This document shows, piece after piece, positions 9,539 to 20,486 of a stretch of 64,000 nt of DNA; the stretch's first letter is position 1; each line of letters begins with the position of its first letter. The translations under genes and the position numbers were made by a program. Origin of the DNA: Pleurostoma richardsiae (lineage: Eukaryota; Ascomycota; Sordariomycetes; Calosphaeriales; Pleurostomataceae); assembly GCA_030052745.1 (NCBI GenBank), contig JANBVO010000044.1, forward strand, positions 62,001 through 126,000, given 5' to 3'. The notes under the pieces were generated by a model, which was not told the origin of the DNA, did no database searches, and saw only the letters and a program-made list of their open reading frames with translations.

Positions 9539-12197
9539 GAGGCTGGGGCGCCAGGAGAGGTGGATGGCGACGGTAGAGCTGGCAGGCGAAATCAAAATCA
9601 GACGGAGCGAAAACAGAAGAGTTGTTCGAAGGTGCAAATATGAACGTCTACGCTCAGCAAGATGGTGCGTGATGCCTCATCACCATTATAAGATCATCCG
9701 GCCCGAGGCAAGCCAAGTAAAGGAGGGGGAAGTGGAGAAGCTCGGGCCACTGGCTTGTGACACCTACCTACGGTATCCAGAATACTTGCCGTCGTCAAGC
9801 TACGCAAACGCCGGGCACCTATCGAAGGAAAGGGAATGTTTCGGGGAGGGCCACGCTGAGCAAGCAGACTGGTGGTGCCATCAGCAGCTCCTGCGTGCTG
9901 TGGGCGGATGAACGGAAAGGCGCCTTGTACGAGTTGACAAGCGGGCGGTTAGAACAAAATCACGTGGACAGTCACATGATGCTGGTACCGCGTGTAGAGT
10001 AGGCCTCTAACAGACAGGGGAAAGACCTGTACGTAAGCCTGCTAAGCGAGACTCAGGAGGGGTCTCTTCAGGTGGTGCAAAGCAGCAAGGAACGGAGCGG
10101 AGAGAAGCTGCAAGGGGAAGAAGAAGGCTGCTCGCGCGGAGCAGGTCAAGGGTGATAAATAAAAATAAACAACAAGAGTTGCGTAAGGCATCGGAACACG
10201 AGGAGATCACCGTGATTTTCTTCCAGGTTCCTGGTCATAGAGTCCGCGCGGTGGTGCTTGACTCCTTGATTTGCTTGCGTATTGTGTGGGGCATATCGGG
10301 GGATCAGCGATCAAAACGACAGGAAGGGAGTCAGTCGATCCCTTGCCGTCGTGCGCCTCGCCCTGGCATCCGGGATGATGACCCAGATTTGCGGTCGATC
10401 GACGGCCCGCAAGGCTGTGCATCTCGAAAATAGCTTGAATAGGCCCCGGCGGTGGCATAGAGGATACTATTCACATTACGTACTCTGTAGAAATCAGGAA
10501 TGGCTCACTGGCTTGCTGGCTCGCTTGCTGGCTGCATCAAGAGCCCTTGGCACGAGACGAGGTGGTGTATTGGCGGCATTTGCCATGGCGCTTGCCAGCT
10601 CATCCTGCAGGCGCCGGGCCGGCAAGCCTGCGCCGCGAGGATCTGGATGCCCGGGTCGGGTGTACATAGTGTGACGTGATGCCGGAGGATGCATCTGCAG
10701 CGGGATCGAGTTATTGTGCAATTCACGCAACTCACGCTCCACGGCGAGGCGGGTAATGTGTGTGCTAACAGTGCTAAGAGCACACGCGGAATGGGCGCCA
10801 GCAGGCTGTGTGGTGGTCCAACATTCCACAGCGTTGTTTTCCTTCATTTACCCTTTGATTTGCCCAGGACAGCGGGTATCATTGGCCAAGGTCATTATGC
10901 CTTTTTGGGCCATTGGCAGCCCTCCTCCAAGGCCCAGACCAGCTTATCTAACCTCTAATGAGAGGCACTCATTTATTACCTTATAAAGGAGGTGCTGAAA
11001 GAGCTGAAAGGGGCCGATTAGAGAGTAAAGAGCGGTCCACGAGGCAAAAGAACACATGCAGGGTCGGTGACCGGGTGCAGAGATTTCTGAGGGTTTTTTC
11101 TTCTTTTCCTTCATTGTGACTCTTGGGTCTTTTTCTCCGATGCCCGTGACGGGTTGCGCAAGCAGAGGGACGCACAAGAAGCGGCGTCGACGAGTGAGAA
11201 AGCGCCAAACCATTCTTTGTGGAGGCGAGCAAAGGCCTCGCCCTGGCGCGGAACGTCGTGGACTCGCGGTACGTACACAGTCCGCGTACCTGACGCTAGT
11301 CCTCTCCAGTAGTAGCGCATGTACACTGCTCCGTTTCAGGCCTGATACTGGCCAATCACGGCAGTCAAACAGCGGGCCAGGAACGAGGGGGTGGGCGCGC
11401 TCGACAGGAACAGGAAAGGCCCCGTTGCAAAGCCGGGGCCACAGCGGTGGAGCTGGCTTGGTTGGCAGGAGTGGGTGCCAGGCGCCCCTTCTCCTTTGGG
11501 CTGCTGCTCATCTCGCCAATGAGATTGAGCCACAGCGCATCCGCCCTTTTCGAGGCCCTCTTTGGCGTCCCTTCTCTCTCCGTCCCATGTACTGTGGTAT
11601 CGCCTGGCCTGGCGGCGCCCCTGCGATACCCATCCCATGTCTCTCCCATGTCGCTCCCATGTCGCAGTCCCACACCTCACTCGCGCCTTCCCTCTTTTCT
11701 CCCTCACCTTTCCTCCCCGGCCGCGCTTTCCTATTTCTCTCCTCCCTTCCCTCCCCTTCCTGCCTCCCCAACGTCGTCGGTCTGGTCACTTTTGGACTTT
11801 TCCAACATCACGCTCATTTCTCACCCAAGGGTGTCAGTCGCTCCTTTGCCTGTTGGTAGACGATAGTCGTTCGATCAACGCCGTCCAAACACTCCTCCTT
11901 ACATTCCTTTCCCGAAACTTGACCAGCCACCTCCCCCGGCGTCATTTATCGCATCATCGTCACTTCTCTGCCCAGCGCAGCAGCAAAACCCCAGACAACA
12001 CAGTCACCGTCATCCATCGACAACCATAGCGGGTCTTGACGATTCGGCTGCCAGTGCGAAACAACAACAGTCGACTTGACGTCACGAAGCGAAACGAAAT
12101 AAACCAAAATCCAACCTGAGATATCAACTAAAGTCAATACCTTAAGGATAGAGAGTCCATCGTCCACCGAGACCTAAGGCGTTCGCAAACAGTCACG
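9539..12197. other. Long divergent intergenic region with pyrimidine-rich leader
   Basis: 2.7 kb without a convincing gene. The last 700 bp before the Asp f 4-like gene are strongly C/T-rich on the plus strand, typical of highly expressed fungal promoters and leaders, and include a three-copy 11-bp repeat. Near 10505-10535 lies a short run of TTGCTGGC-like units. A minus-strand ORF of 117 codons at 10494-10847 has no recognisable features. Confidence 0.5.
11633..11665. repeat. Three tandem 11-bp repeats (TCCCATGTCKC)
   Basis: TCCCATGT recurs at 11633, 11644 and 11655, an exact 11-bp period, with one more copy at 11583. The period is about one helical turn, so a factor bound to each copy would sit on the same DNA face. 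The repeat lies about 540 bp upstream of the Asp f 4-like start codon. Confidence 0.65.
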
Positions 12198-13208
12198 ATG
12201 CATATCAAGTCGTTCCTTCTCCTCACCGCGCTGGGCGTGTCGGCTCACCCCTCCGGTCACGCTCACCTCCACCGCCACCGCAACGTCCACGCCAACCCCA
12301 ACCGTGCTGTCGGCGACATCGTTACTGCCACCATCAACGGCAAGGTCGTTACCTGGACCAACTCCTACGACGGCTCCCCTTTCGTCAAGGCCGGCAAGCC
12401 TGAGAGCTCGTCCTCCGCCGTCCCTACCTCAAGCACGACCTCATCTGTTGTCGTGCCGGAGACCTCGACGTCTTCCACTCCCGCTGCTACCACTACCAGC
12501 AGCGCCGCCGTCGCGGCTTCCTCGACCGCTTCCAGCTCTTCCTCGAGCTCCTCGTCATCTGCGTCCAGCGCTGAGGGCGTGACCGAGTACACGACCTTCG
12601 ATTCCTACTGCAGCTCCCTTGCCAAGAAGCGCGCCACTGCCGCTCAGATCGCCTACACCGGCAACACCGGTACCGTCTACGGCTGCAACATTATGCTCGT
12701 CGCCGACTCCGACGTCGCGGCCAAGTACGACAACACCGCCAAGTTCTACGGCTCCTCCAGCGACAAGAACTGCATCGTCTGGAACAAGATTGGCTCCAAT
12801 GGTGGCATCGATGGCTTCTGGGGCGCGGACGCGACCACTTTCACCCTCAAGGCCGGTGGCGAGCAGTATGTCGCCCTGGACACCAACACCCAGGGTGGTG
12901 CTGCCTGCTTTGATGGTGAGGTGGAGAAGACCAGCTATGGTGAGATCGCCGGATCGTGGGTCGAGTGGGACTTCGAGAACACCAGCAACGACAACTGGTC
13001 CGGCTACGACGCCTCCGTTATCGTAGCCCAGGACGCTGGTCTCAGCTTCTCTGGTATCAAGGTTTGCGGCGCGGGCACTTGCTCGAGCATCACCTCCTCT
13101 GGTGTCGCTGACAACGCCTACCTTGCGAAGGATGCCGATGCCGATGGCATTGGCGGCAAGGTCCAGGGTGCCATGAAGATCACCGTCGACGTCGGCTACG
13201 ACGCCTAA
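12198..13208 (+). CDS. Secreted Asp f 4-like allergen-family protein
   Basis: Single exon, 336 residues. A signal peptide (about 1-16, MHIKSFLLLTALGVSA) is followed by a His-rich segment. A Ser/Thr/Ala-rich linker (about 70-130, with runs of Ser) is a likely O-glycosylation region. The C-terminal domain (about 131-336) matches the Asp f 4-like family. Its hallmarks are YGCNIMLV, CIVWNKIGSNGGIDGFWG, the EQYVALDTNTQGG segment and a late cysteine pair around VCGAGTC. The family is secreted and of unknown biochemical function; the name comes from an Aspergillus fumigatus allergen. The ATG at 12198 is preceded by a long C/T-rich leader. Strong preference for C-ending codons suggests high expression. 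Family assignment rests on remembered motifs, not on a search. Confidence 0.78.
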   Translation: MHIKSFLLLTALGVSAHPSGHAHLHRHRNVHANPNRAVGDIVTATINGKVVTWTNSYDGSPFVKAGKPESSSSAVPTSSTTSSVVVPETSTSSTPAATTTSSAAVAASSTASSSSSSSSSSASSAEGVTEYTTFDSYCSSLAKKRATAAQIAYTGNTGTVYGCNIMLVADSDVAAKYDNTAKFYGSSSDKNCIVWNKIGSNGGIDGFWGADATTFTLKAGGEQYVALDTNTQGGAACFDGEVEKTSYGEIAGSWVEWDFENTSNDNWSGYDASVIVAQDAGLSFSGIKVCGAGTCSSITSSGVADNAYLAKDADADGIGGKVQGAMKITVDVGYDA

Positions 13209-15264
13209 GCGGCAAAACAGAAATCATTTTTACTTCCAACCTTCTCAAAGGCCGATGGCCAGCCTTGTCCTTGTCAGCGATGACGAGATCGGAGGCTGGC
13301 CTGATAGGGAAAGAATTATGGGAATACGGTCACTGGATTTTTTTCTGCCTTTTTCTTGATTTTCCAAACACATGAAATGCTGGCTTGATGGCATTGGTGG
13401 AATCTTGGCTTCTGACAATGACCAGTGGAATGGGCGACACAGCTATCTTGTCCTGCCCCTCTTCGCCTAGGATTCACGACACCTCCAGGCGAAAACGTAC
13501 ATACTGGCATCTAGACTTGAGGCATTCCGTAGTGTTTCCTGTGGTTCTAAACGAAAATCAAGAAAAAGTCACCCCTATCCGGTACATGTCTCATGCGCAT
13601 TTTGCCTTTTTGACTTCCCGCTTCCCGCTCCCGCTCCCGTGGCGTCCTTTGTTCGGACGGACGGGCGGACCGCTGATCCTCAGGGTCCGTGAACAGAGTT
13701 TATTGATGTCTCAGGTGTCTCATACGGCCCAGCGCAACGGGATTCGCTCGGTAGAAGGCAGCGCAGCTGGGAGCCGACACACAGGTCTCAGTCAGCTACG
13801 TATCCCATGTCGCCAGCCAGCATACACGGAGCACGACAGCACCAGCAGGCTCCCCATTCACGTGCGGCCGCGGTGCTTATAGTGGTTGCATGAGCCCTAA
13901 TGCACCGACGCTAGCAGCGAACGACGGCCGACGGCTTCTTCCGCTGACTTCAGGCGATCCAGGAACCGTTTTCGCCACTGCGTGGTTTTCTCTCGCGTGC
14001 CCTCCGCTTCCCACCGTCTTGCCGACTTGTTCTCCCAGCTCCACCACACCGGGCCTGCGGGGGGCCTTCGCCGATTCGACAGGACCGCACGGCGCCCGGT
14101 GCCCACACCGTAGATAGTGGTCGCCGAATATTCTCTGTTAGTGCTATCGCCCTGGCCGCGTCAGCGAAATCTCTGATAAAGCCCCCTCCCGCTAGCGTCA
14201 GGTACCCGGGGTGGTGGTGAGCCGGGACTGGTTGGTGGGCTGGAGGGTGGTGGAGAGCGCGCACGGTCTGGGACGCCGGTGCGTTTGTCAGTCCGTCCGG
14301 ATGGGTCCGCCAGGTGTCTTTGCCGGCTCGACAGACATCGGCCGGCGCCACGGAGGGTGACGGTGTGACGGTAGCGTGAAGAAGGCGGGGCGTTTCTTGC
14401 GGTGAGAGAGAGGGGAAAGGAGACCGGGGCAATGACAAAGAGTTTGGTTCTAGAGCGGTCGTTGGCGTCGCCGAGGAGGAAGGGGTGTTTGCTCCGCATG
14501 GAGCCACAGGGCGTTGGGGACCTCATAGAGGATGGAGAGACGGCATGTGACAACGCACGGCATGCATTGCTCTAGGCAGCGATACGTTCGGAAGATACCG
14601 TGAAGGTCCGTTTGTCTAGACGTCGTGGGTGCTCTCGGCGAGGGCGAGTCCTCGCGAGGGGGGTGTGCCACGTCCTGAGGCGTTGGCTCGATACTCTGCG
14701 TCTAGAAGAGGGTCGGATGTAAAGCCATCATGTTGTCATGCGATTTTGTGTGCCCTTGTCTACCCGTCTACGCTCTCTCTCTCCAGTGGTCTAGTCTCAT
14801 GGGCGCTCAAAGATCGGGATCTGTAAGCCTCACACATGTCCTCCCTCCCTAACGATACACCCGAGGCCTGCTACCCAGACATCTCTAGCTCAGTCTTTAT
14901 TGGTTGGTGCGTGTAGGGAATTTCTGCGTATCTTCCTCCTGGTTGTATACGCATGGGTAAGACCAGCACGTGTGCTCCTTCGCCAGGAACAATTGGACAA
15001 TCCAGTGAAAGATGCAAACGTAGAACTAGAACATGAGTTCTCTCAAGTGCCTGGCGTGGCAGAAGATTCAGGAGTTTGGGAGACAGACAGGCGAAACGGA
15101 CCAGATTAAACAAGAGGCCTCTTCTCGAGGAACTCCACCGCGCCATGGCCCCTTGAGTTCCACGAGGCTTGATTCCTTGTAGCTCTTGTAGAGTGAACAT
15201 CGCCGCAGATAGCAGCGAGTCGTGTGAGTGTAATTGGAGATCCATGTGGTACTTCCAGCCCGCA
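13209..15264. other. Convergent intergenic region Asp f 4-like/kinesin
   Basis: 2 kb with several overlapping ORFs on both strands, the longest 185 codons (13950-14507, minus). They have Pro/Arg/Ser-rich, GC-driven composition and no recognisable domains. No RNA gene or repeat was seen. Confidence 0.5.
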
Positions 15265-17238
15265 TCATACAGCGAGATAGTAGTATCTCGTTGCAACATC
15301 ATACTCCAAAACGACCTCCGCGTCCATCCATTCGACTTCCACGAGGACTTGGCGCCAGAGATTCACCTCGTACGCCTCAGCCATCACGCCCGGCATCACT
15401 ATGGCACACAGATATCGCGCCGGGTGCCTCCCTTCTTCTACCGCTGTGCCATTCTCTTCGCTCGTCGGCGTGTTGACGTCTCGGCCAACACAGTCCTTGA
15501 CGTGACCACCCACCGCCGCTGCCGGGCATAGGACGACCACCATCTTCATCCCCGGCGGCAGGCCCACAGGAAAGGTCTGCGGCGGCGTCCAGCGCACCGC
15601 CATGCCCGGGCGGACGCGCTCCTTGAAAGGTACCAAGTGGGCGTTGGCGTCAGGATCCCGGCTGGACGATCGATCGAACTTCTGCAGGTGGCCGAGGATC
15701 GTGTCGGGCTCTGTCGACTCGGCGGCGCTGGGCTGTTCCTTCGAGGCGCCGGCCCGCTGCGAGTCGACGTGCATCTGCCAGAACTTGGAGCGGAAGGCCT
15801 TGGCGTGCTCCAGGCCGACGCCGGGGGTCTGCATGCAGCGGGTCTCGAACTCGGGCTCCGGCAGGCGGAGGAGCTGGAGGCCCGATTCCGAGGGAGCAAG
15901 GAGAGAGGAAGATATTGGTGGTTGGCCAGACTAGAGTAGATCTTGTTAGCCGCTGAGCCCCCCCTTAAATGATCCTCCAGCTCCAGTCGAGACACGAGGA
16001 AAGCTCACATTCTTGTCGATCCACTCCATCAGCTGCGCATTCGACCACGTCAGCGGCACCTCCGGGTCGAACGCCGGCCCCTTCGCCTTGGGCAGCAGCA
16101 CCCTCAGCATCTCCGCGTAGCGCAGCGTGTTGCGGCTGGCGCCCACGTCGGCCAGGCTGGGGTTCACACACGCCACCACCACCGTCCTGCAGCTGCGTCC
16201 GCCCGCCGGGTCGAAGACGTGCTTCAGCACCTTCGTCAGCGCGCTCTGCCGGAACGGCACGTGCGGCCTCCTCCTACCTCCCTTCAGACCTCCACCTCCG
16301 GCCGCCAGCAGTGCGTCGGCCTCGGCCCGCCCGCGGATGCAGTCCTTGAGCACCGACAGGCTGACGTTGATCTCGCGGGTCTCGCGCATGCGGTCCGCGC
16401 CGTGGGCGGCGCTGTCGCGCGCGGCCTCCGACCCGGCCAGGTCGATCAGGTAGAGGATGCCGTCCTCGGCGGCGGGCAGGGCCGGGTTCTCGATGCGCAC
16501 GCGGCAGACGGCGTGCGAGCGCGAGGAGGCGTCGTTGCGCTTGGTGGGGACGGTGCGCCGGAAGGAGGTGGCCGCCTCGATGAGGGCGAGAACCTCGGGC
16601 GCGCTGGCGGCCAGGTGCTCGGCGGCGCCGGCGAGCTGCGTGACGCCGAAGGAGTCCTCGAGGATGGAGATGGGCCGCCGCGCGTTGAGCAGGTCGAAGG
16701 CCGAGTTGCCGGCCAGCTCGATGATGGTGAGGTACACCCTGCGCGCGCCCTCGAGCTCGCCGTTCATCAGGGTCTCGGCGACGAGCCTCTCCAGCTGGCT
16801 GACGGTGTGCGTCTTCCCCGAACTGGTCTGGCCGTAGGCGAACATCGTGCCGATGCCCCCGCCCCACGCCCAGGGCACGAGCGGCTTGACCACCTCCTCG
16901 TAGATCTGCTCCGTGGTCGCCTCGGGGCCGAACACCCTGTCCGCCTGGAAGCTGGACGACTTCAGCGTCGGCAGCGCCGGAGGGCCTCTGATGGGCCGCT
17001 TCAGCTCGTGCACGTCGATCTTGCCGGCCTGGGTCTTCCGCGGGAAGACTGCGGCGGGGAACCCGGCGGCGGTCTCTTCCTCCAGTAGCGGGCGGAGCCT
17101 GGCGCTGACGATCATGTCCGGGTTCGGGGCCGTCGTCTCCGCCGCCGCGCGGGGGCTAGACGGAGGCTTGAAGCCGCTGACGAGTGACTGAAATCTGGCT
17201 GCATGCTCGACGATGAACTGTTCCGCTACGGTAGCCAT
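15265..17238 (-). CDS. Kinesin motor protein with unusual C-terminal domain
   Basis: Microtubule motor. Two exons (17238-16009 and 15930-15265) give 631 residues; the intron has GTGAGC, a GCTAAC branch and a TAG acceptor. The motor domain (about 45-390) has P-loop GQTSSGKT (136-143), switch I NDASSRSH (235-242) and switch II DLAGSE (266-271). The FAYGQT block and the lack of a long N-terminal tail recall kinesin-13/KIF2-24-type motors. There is no extended coiled coil. Instead, LTWSNAQLMEWIDKN (about 395-410) looks like the start of a helical, possibly SAM-like segment. It is followed by a beta-rich region of about 150 residues (RPGMAVRWTPP to EYDVATRYYYL) that I do not recognise. Start at ATG 17238 with A at -3. 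Subfamily uncertain. Confidence 0.88.
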
Positions 17239-19122
17239 AGTCAATCGCGTAGGCAGAGGAATGCCGAAATGATCCAGCGGACCCGTTTTCCAAAATGCCG
17301 ATGCGTACACACTCTGGTCTTTAAATGAGAGGGGGTGAGTGGAATAATGCTGCTGCCTGCGGCTCGTCTTTCATCTCCTGGATGTTTATGCAAATGTCAA
17401 CACCAGTCATCATCGCGTTTGAAGTTGCAACCAGCATTGGCGGCCCGTAAGCAACGCTCTCCACTCCCTGCTGCAGGTCAGACGGTCAATGAAACCAACT
17501 GCATTATCGAGCTGCCTAACTGGTAAGAGACCACGGCAGATCAATTCAAGTGCAACGAAGCTGGCATTTCTTTCTGTGCGACCTTGGCATGGTTACCAGG
17601 GGAACCGCTCATATGGTTGCCTTGATGCCCAGCGAGCCGCATCTTGCTGCCTGCAATGAACAGCGCTTCAGAGAAAGGAGTTGTCGATAGGTGCCGGATA
17701 TGGTCAAAATAGGCTTGCTTGTATGGAACTGAAACCAAGTCATATGCTCTCCCGCAGCTGATCCCGGAATCCCCAACTCTATCTACCGACTTAATAATTC
17801 ATCAATGAGTTCACCGTCATCGTTTTGCACATAACGCTAAAAGCGCCACATTTAACTTCAAGAGCAACAGCTGCGAAAGGACATCCAGGATCCAGGTCCT
17901 TCTCCCCTCTACAATCCTCACCTTGCAACTCTCCAGCAACGGTCGCTGCATTCCATCGCCGTTTCATCTCCTGTGGCAACTTAAACTGGACAATGAGAGC
18001 TCGAAGATTGGTCAGTCGACTTTCGCGAGCCCATCAAGTGGTAGCATATGTGTAAGACTCATCTCATGGGTCTGGAGCCGCTTCCTACCGTCTCAGTATC
18101 ACTTTCATTACGTTATACAGCACTCGTCAGACAGATCATCTAGGCTGAGAGAAAGAGGGAAATTCCAGGGAACATTTCATAGTCGCGCAGCAACCCGCGA
18201 GTGCAAGCGCAGGAATAGGTGCCGCACATGCACACTCAGGACGCTATACTGAACATGGTGATGCAAGGAGACAAATCAAGAAGAGAAAGGAGGGTCTCAT
18301 CATGGCCAATACTCAGGCAAGGCCAAGAGTCTTTTACCTTGAAAAAGAAACGCAGCAAGTGACTGAGATGGCGGAGATGGATCCATGAATAGACTGGTGC
18401 TGTTGGTGAACTATCCACTGAAGGAAGAAGCGGTCAAATCTCGATACAACCCGATATCTTGTTGTAAGCCTTACTGATGTCCCGGGTAGCCACTCCATGC
18501 AGAAGACTGATGACAGGAAACCTGAGGAGGCAGATATCGGCCAGGAACAGACAACTCGGACTCTTATGACCCCGGCTTACAGGACCGGTGAGTTCACACT
18601 CTCATGATCACTACGGAGTGGCGTCTCGTATAACCTACATCGCGAGGGCCGGAGAATAGCACGTGGCCTTGGCGTTTTGGTAGTCTTGATTTGGGGCGAA
18701 TAGACGCACTCCAGCGCTGCCAGAGCTATTGCGGCTGAGTATAGGTGGCTTCAGACTATGGACGCTTCTTTTTCGTAGGCAAGGGCCGTGCCGTCCCCAC
18801 GGCTTCTGAGGCATATACCCAGGTAACACAATCCAATGAGGACGGTGGGTTACGGAGTGAATATTGGGTTGACAGATTCCATTTGAGCCGGGTGATCATA
18901 TCTAGGGAAATTTGATGACCCGAGGCACTTTCAGCTCGCTGAAGGTTGGATGATGAACGTATGAAGGCGGTTGACCAGTATGTTACTTTAGCATTGCCTA
19001 GGTACATAAAGGATGTTGAGCCCGTGGGATCTAACCGACTTGTCAGCTGCATCAGAGTCTTCGCGACTAGAAGTTAGCAACTTAGCATCAGCCGAAGCAG
19101 TGATAAACACTGACTATTCGTC
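17239..19122. other. Divergent intergenic region kinesin/secreted protein
   Basis: 1.9 kb without a supported gene. Short ORFs on both strands lack domain features or plausible splice partners. No repeat was noted. Confidence 0.5.
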
Positions 19123-19941
19123 ATGCACTTCAACATCGTGTCCCGGTCTTGCCTCCTTGGAGGAAGCCTCCTCGCCTCACTGGTCAACGCAGACTGCCAC
19201 GCCAACAAGTAAGACCGTTGCACTGGAAACCTCCACCGTCCGCTGACACGAAGAACCAGCTGCTACCGCGCCCTTTTCCCCTGCCCCACCGAGTCCCTCT
19301 CCGCCCTCGCCGCCGCGACATCCTACTGCGCAACCATAACCCAGGGCACTGTCACCGCCACTAACTTCCCATCCCGCGCCACCAGCGCCTGCGGCACCGA
19401 CCCCTCCCCGTACATCTCCGCCTGCGCCTGCGGACAGACGTGTGCCCCGGCCTGCCCCGCCCCAACCGTCGGCATCCTCCCGGACGGCGACTTCGAGTGC
19501 ACCGCCGTGAGCCCCTGGCGGTACGAGATCCTCGACTCCTCCGCCCGCGTCGAAGTCGGCCCACCCGCCAACACGGGCGCGCGGTCCTTCGGCGCGGTGC
19601 TGACCGCCAGCCCCGCCACCGCCGAGCAGGGCGTCAGCGTGCGGCTGGAGAGCCGGCCCCTGCCGGTCAAGGCCGGGAGGAGCTACCTGCTGGGCTTCGC
19701 GCTGTGGTTCAGTGGGCCGGACGTGGGCTTCGCGGGGGTCAAGTTCAACGGCGTCCCGGTGAAAACAGTGGACGCGCGGGATGTCCCGCCCACGGGCGAG
19801 TTCCACAGCAGCAACGCTACGTACACTGCTCCCGCGGGCAAGGATACCACCGTGACGGTGGCCTTTGAGTTCCTGTTTGATGCCGCGCGGGTGTCGAGTG
19901 GGAGCCAGCGGGTCGATACGATCACGCTTGTGGAACTATAA
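19123..19941 (+). CDS. Secreted cysteine-containing protein with C-terminal beta-sandwich-like domain
   Basis: Two exons (19123-19208 and 19260-19941) give 255 residues. Exon 1 encodes little more than a signal peptide (MHFNIVSRSCLLGGSLLASL, about 1-23). The intron has GTAAGA, a CTGAC branch and a CAG acceptor. The mature N-terminal part has many cysteines (CYRALFPCPTES, SYC, SACGTDPSPY, CACGQTCAPACP). The C-terminal half (about 115-255) starts with PDGDFECTAVSPWRYE and runs through predicted beta strands (YLLGFALWFSGPD, TVTVAFEFLFDAA, VDTITLVEL). This resembles carbohydrate-binding-module-like sandwich domains of fungal secreted proteins. A cell-wall or adhesion role is plausible but inferred. 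No catalytic motif was seen. Confidence 0.72.
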
Positions 19942-20486
19942 TGGTGTGGCGTGATGTATCAGGGGGTCAGGGGCTAGGTTGAGTGAATATCGGGTCGAGA
20001 GACGGGCAAGTCCGGGAGGAAAAAGACCACACTCGTTTGTGTCCTAAATCAAGTTACCTTCAGAGAGAAACAACCATTGTGAGTGAGCATACTCCTTCAT
20101 GTCTTGAATTAAGTTACCTTCAAGAAAGAAGCAACGATTGTGAATGTTTCCACACTCAATCCTGCGCCTTCTGCTTGCTTGGGAGTCGATATGAGATCGT
20201 AGAGCTCATGTAGAAATTGAAAGAGAGCATCTCATTCGTGTTAGTGACGAACGGTTTCATAGATAAGGAAGTTCGCCGGTAATTTGGGCCTCACTACGTC
20301 TAAGAGGACTCTCGGTCTCAAGGGAGTAAATTTCGGGTGAATATTGGTGTCATGTAGTGAATCAATGCTTCCGTACACATCGTCATTGAACTCGCTCAGT
20401 AACAACGCTCATCTCTACCGCTGCTATACATACAACTCTATCTCACAACGCTTCTAAAAAAGCCATCATAACGCTCTACTTCTAAC
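19942..20486. other. Convergent intergenic region with a degenerate repeat
   Basis: 545 bp between two 3' ends. It contains the 60-bp degenerate tandem repeat at 20041-20160 and otherwise AT-richer sequence with no gene. Confidence 0.6.
20041..20160. repeat. Two degenerate tandem 60-bp units
   Basis: The unit at 20041-20100 (starting GTCCTAAATCAAGTTACCTT) recurs at 20101-20160 (GTCTTGAATTAAGTTACCTT). Similarity is strong over the first 45 bases (AAGTTACCTTC..GA..GAA.CAAC.ATTGTGA) and weaker after. Many differences are C to T or A to G transitions. This could be RIP-type mutation or plain decay; two copies are too few to tell. Confidence 0.7.

Noticed and set aside
10494-10847. 117-codon minus-strand ORF
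   Set aside because: Contains a simple GCTGGC-type repeat and no protein-like pattern.
13950-14507. 185-codon minus-strand ORF
   Set aside because: Low-complexity Pro/Ser/Arg text, overlaps other ORFs, no splice or domain support.
16219-17088. 289-codon plus-strand ORF opposite the kinesin gene
   Set aside because: Antisense shadow of a GC-rich coding region; its composition is Arg/Gly/Leu repeats and the opposite strand has clear kinesin motifs.
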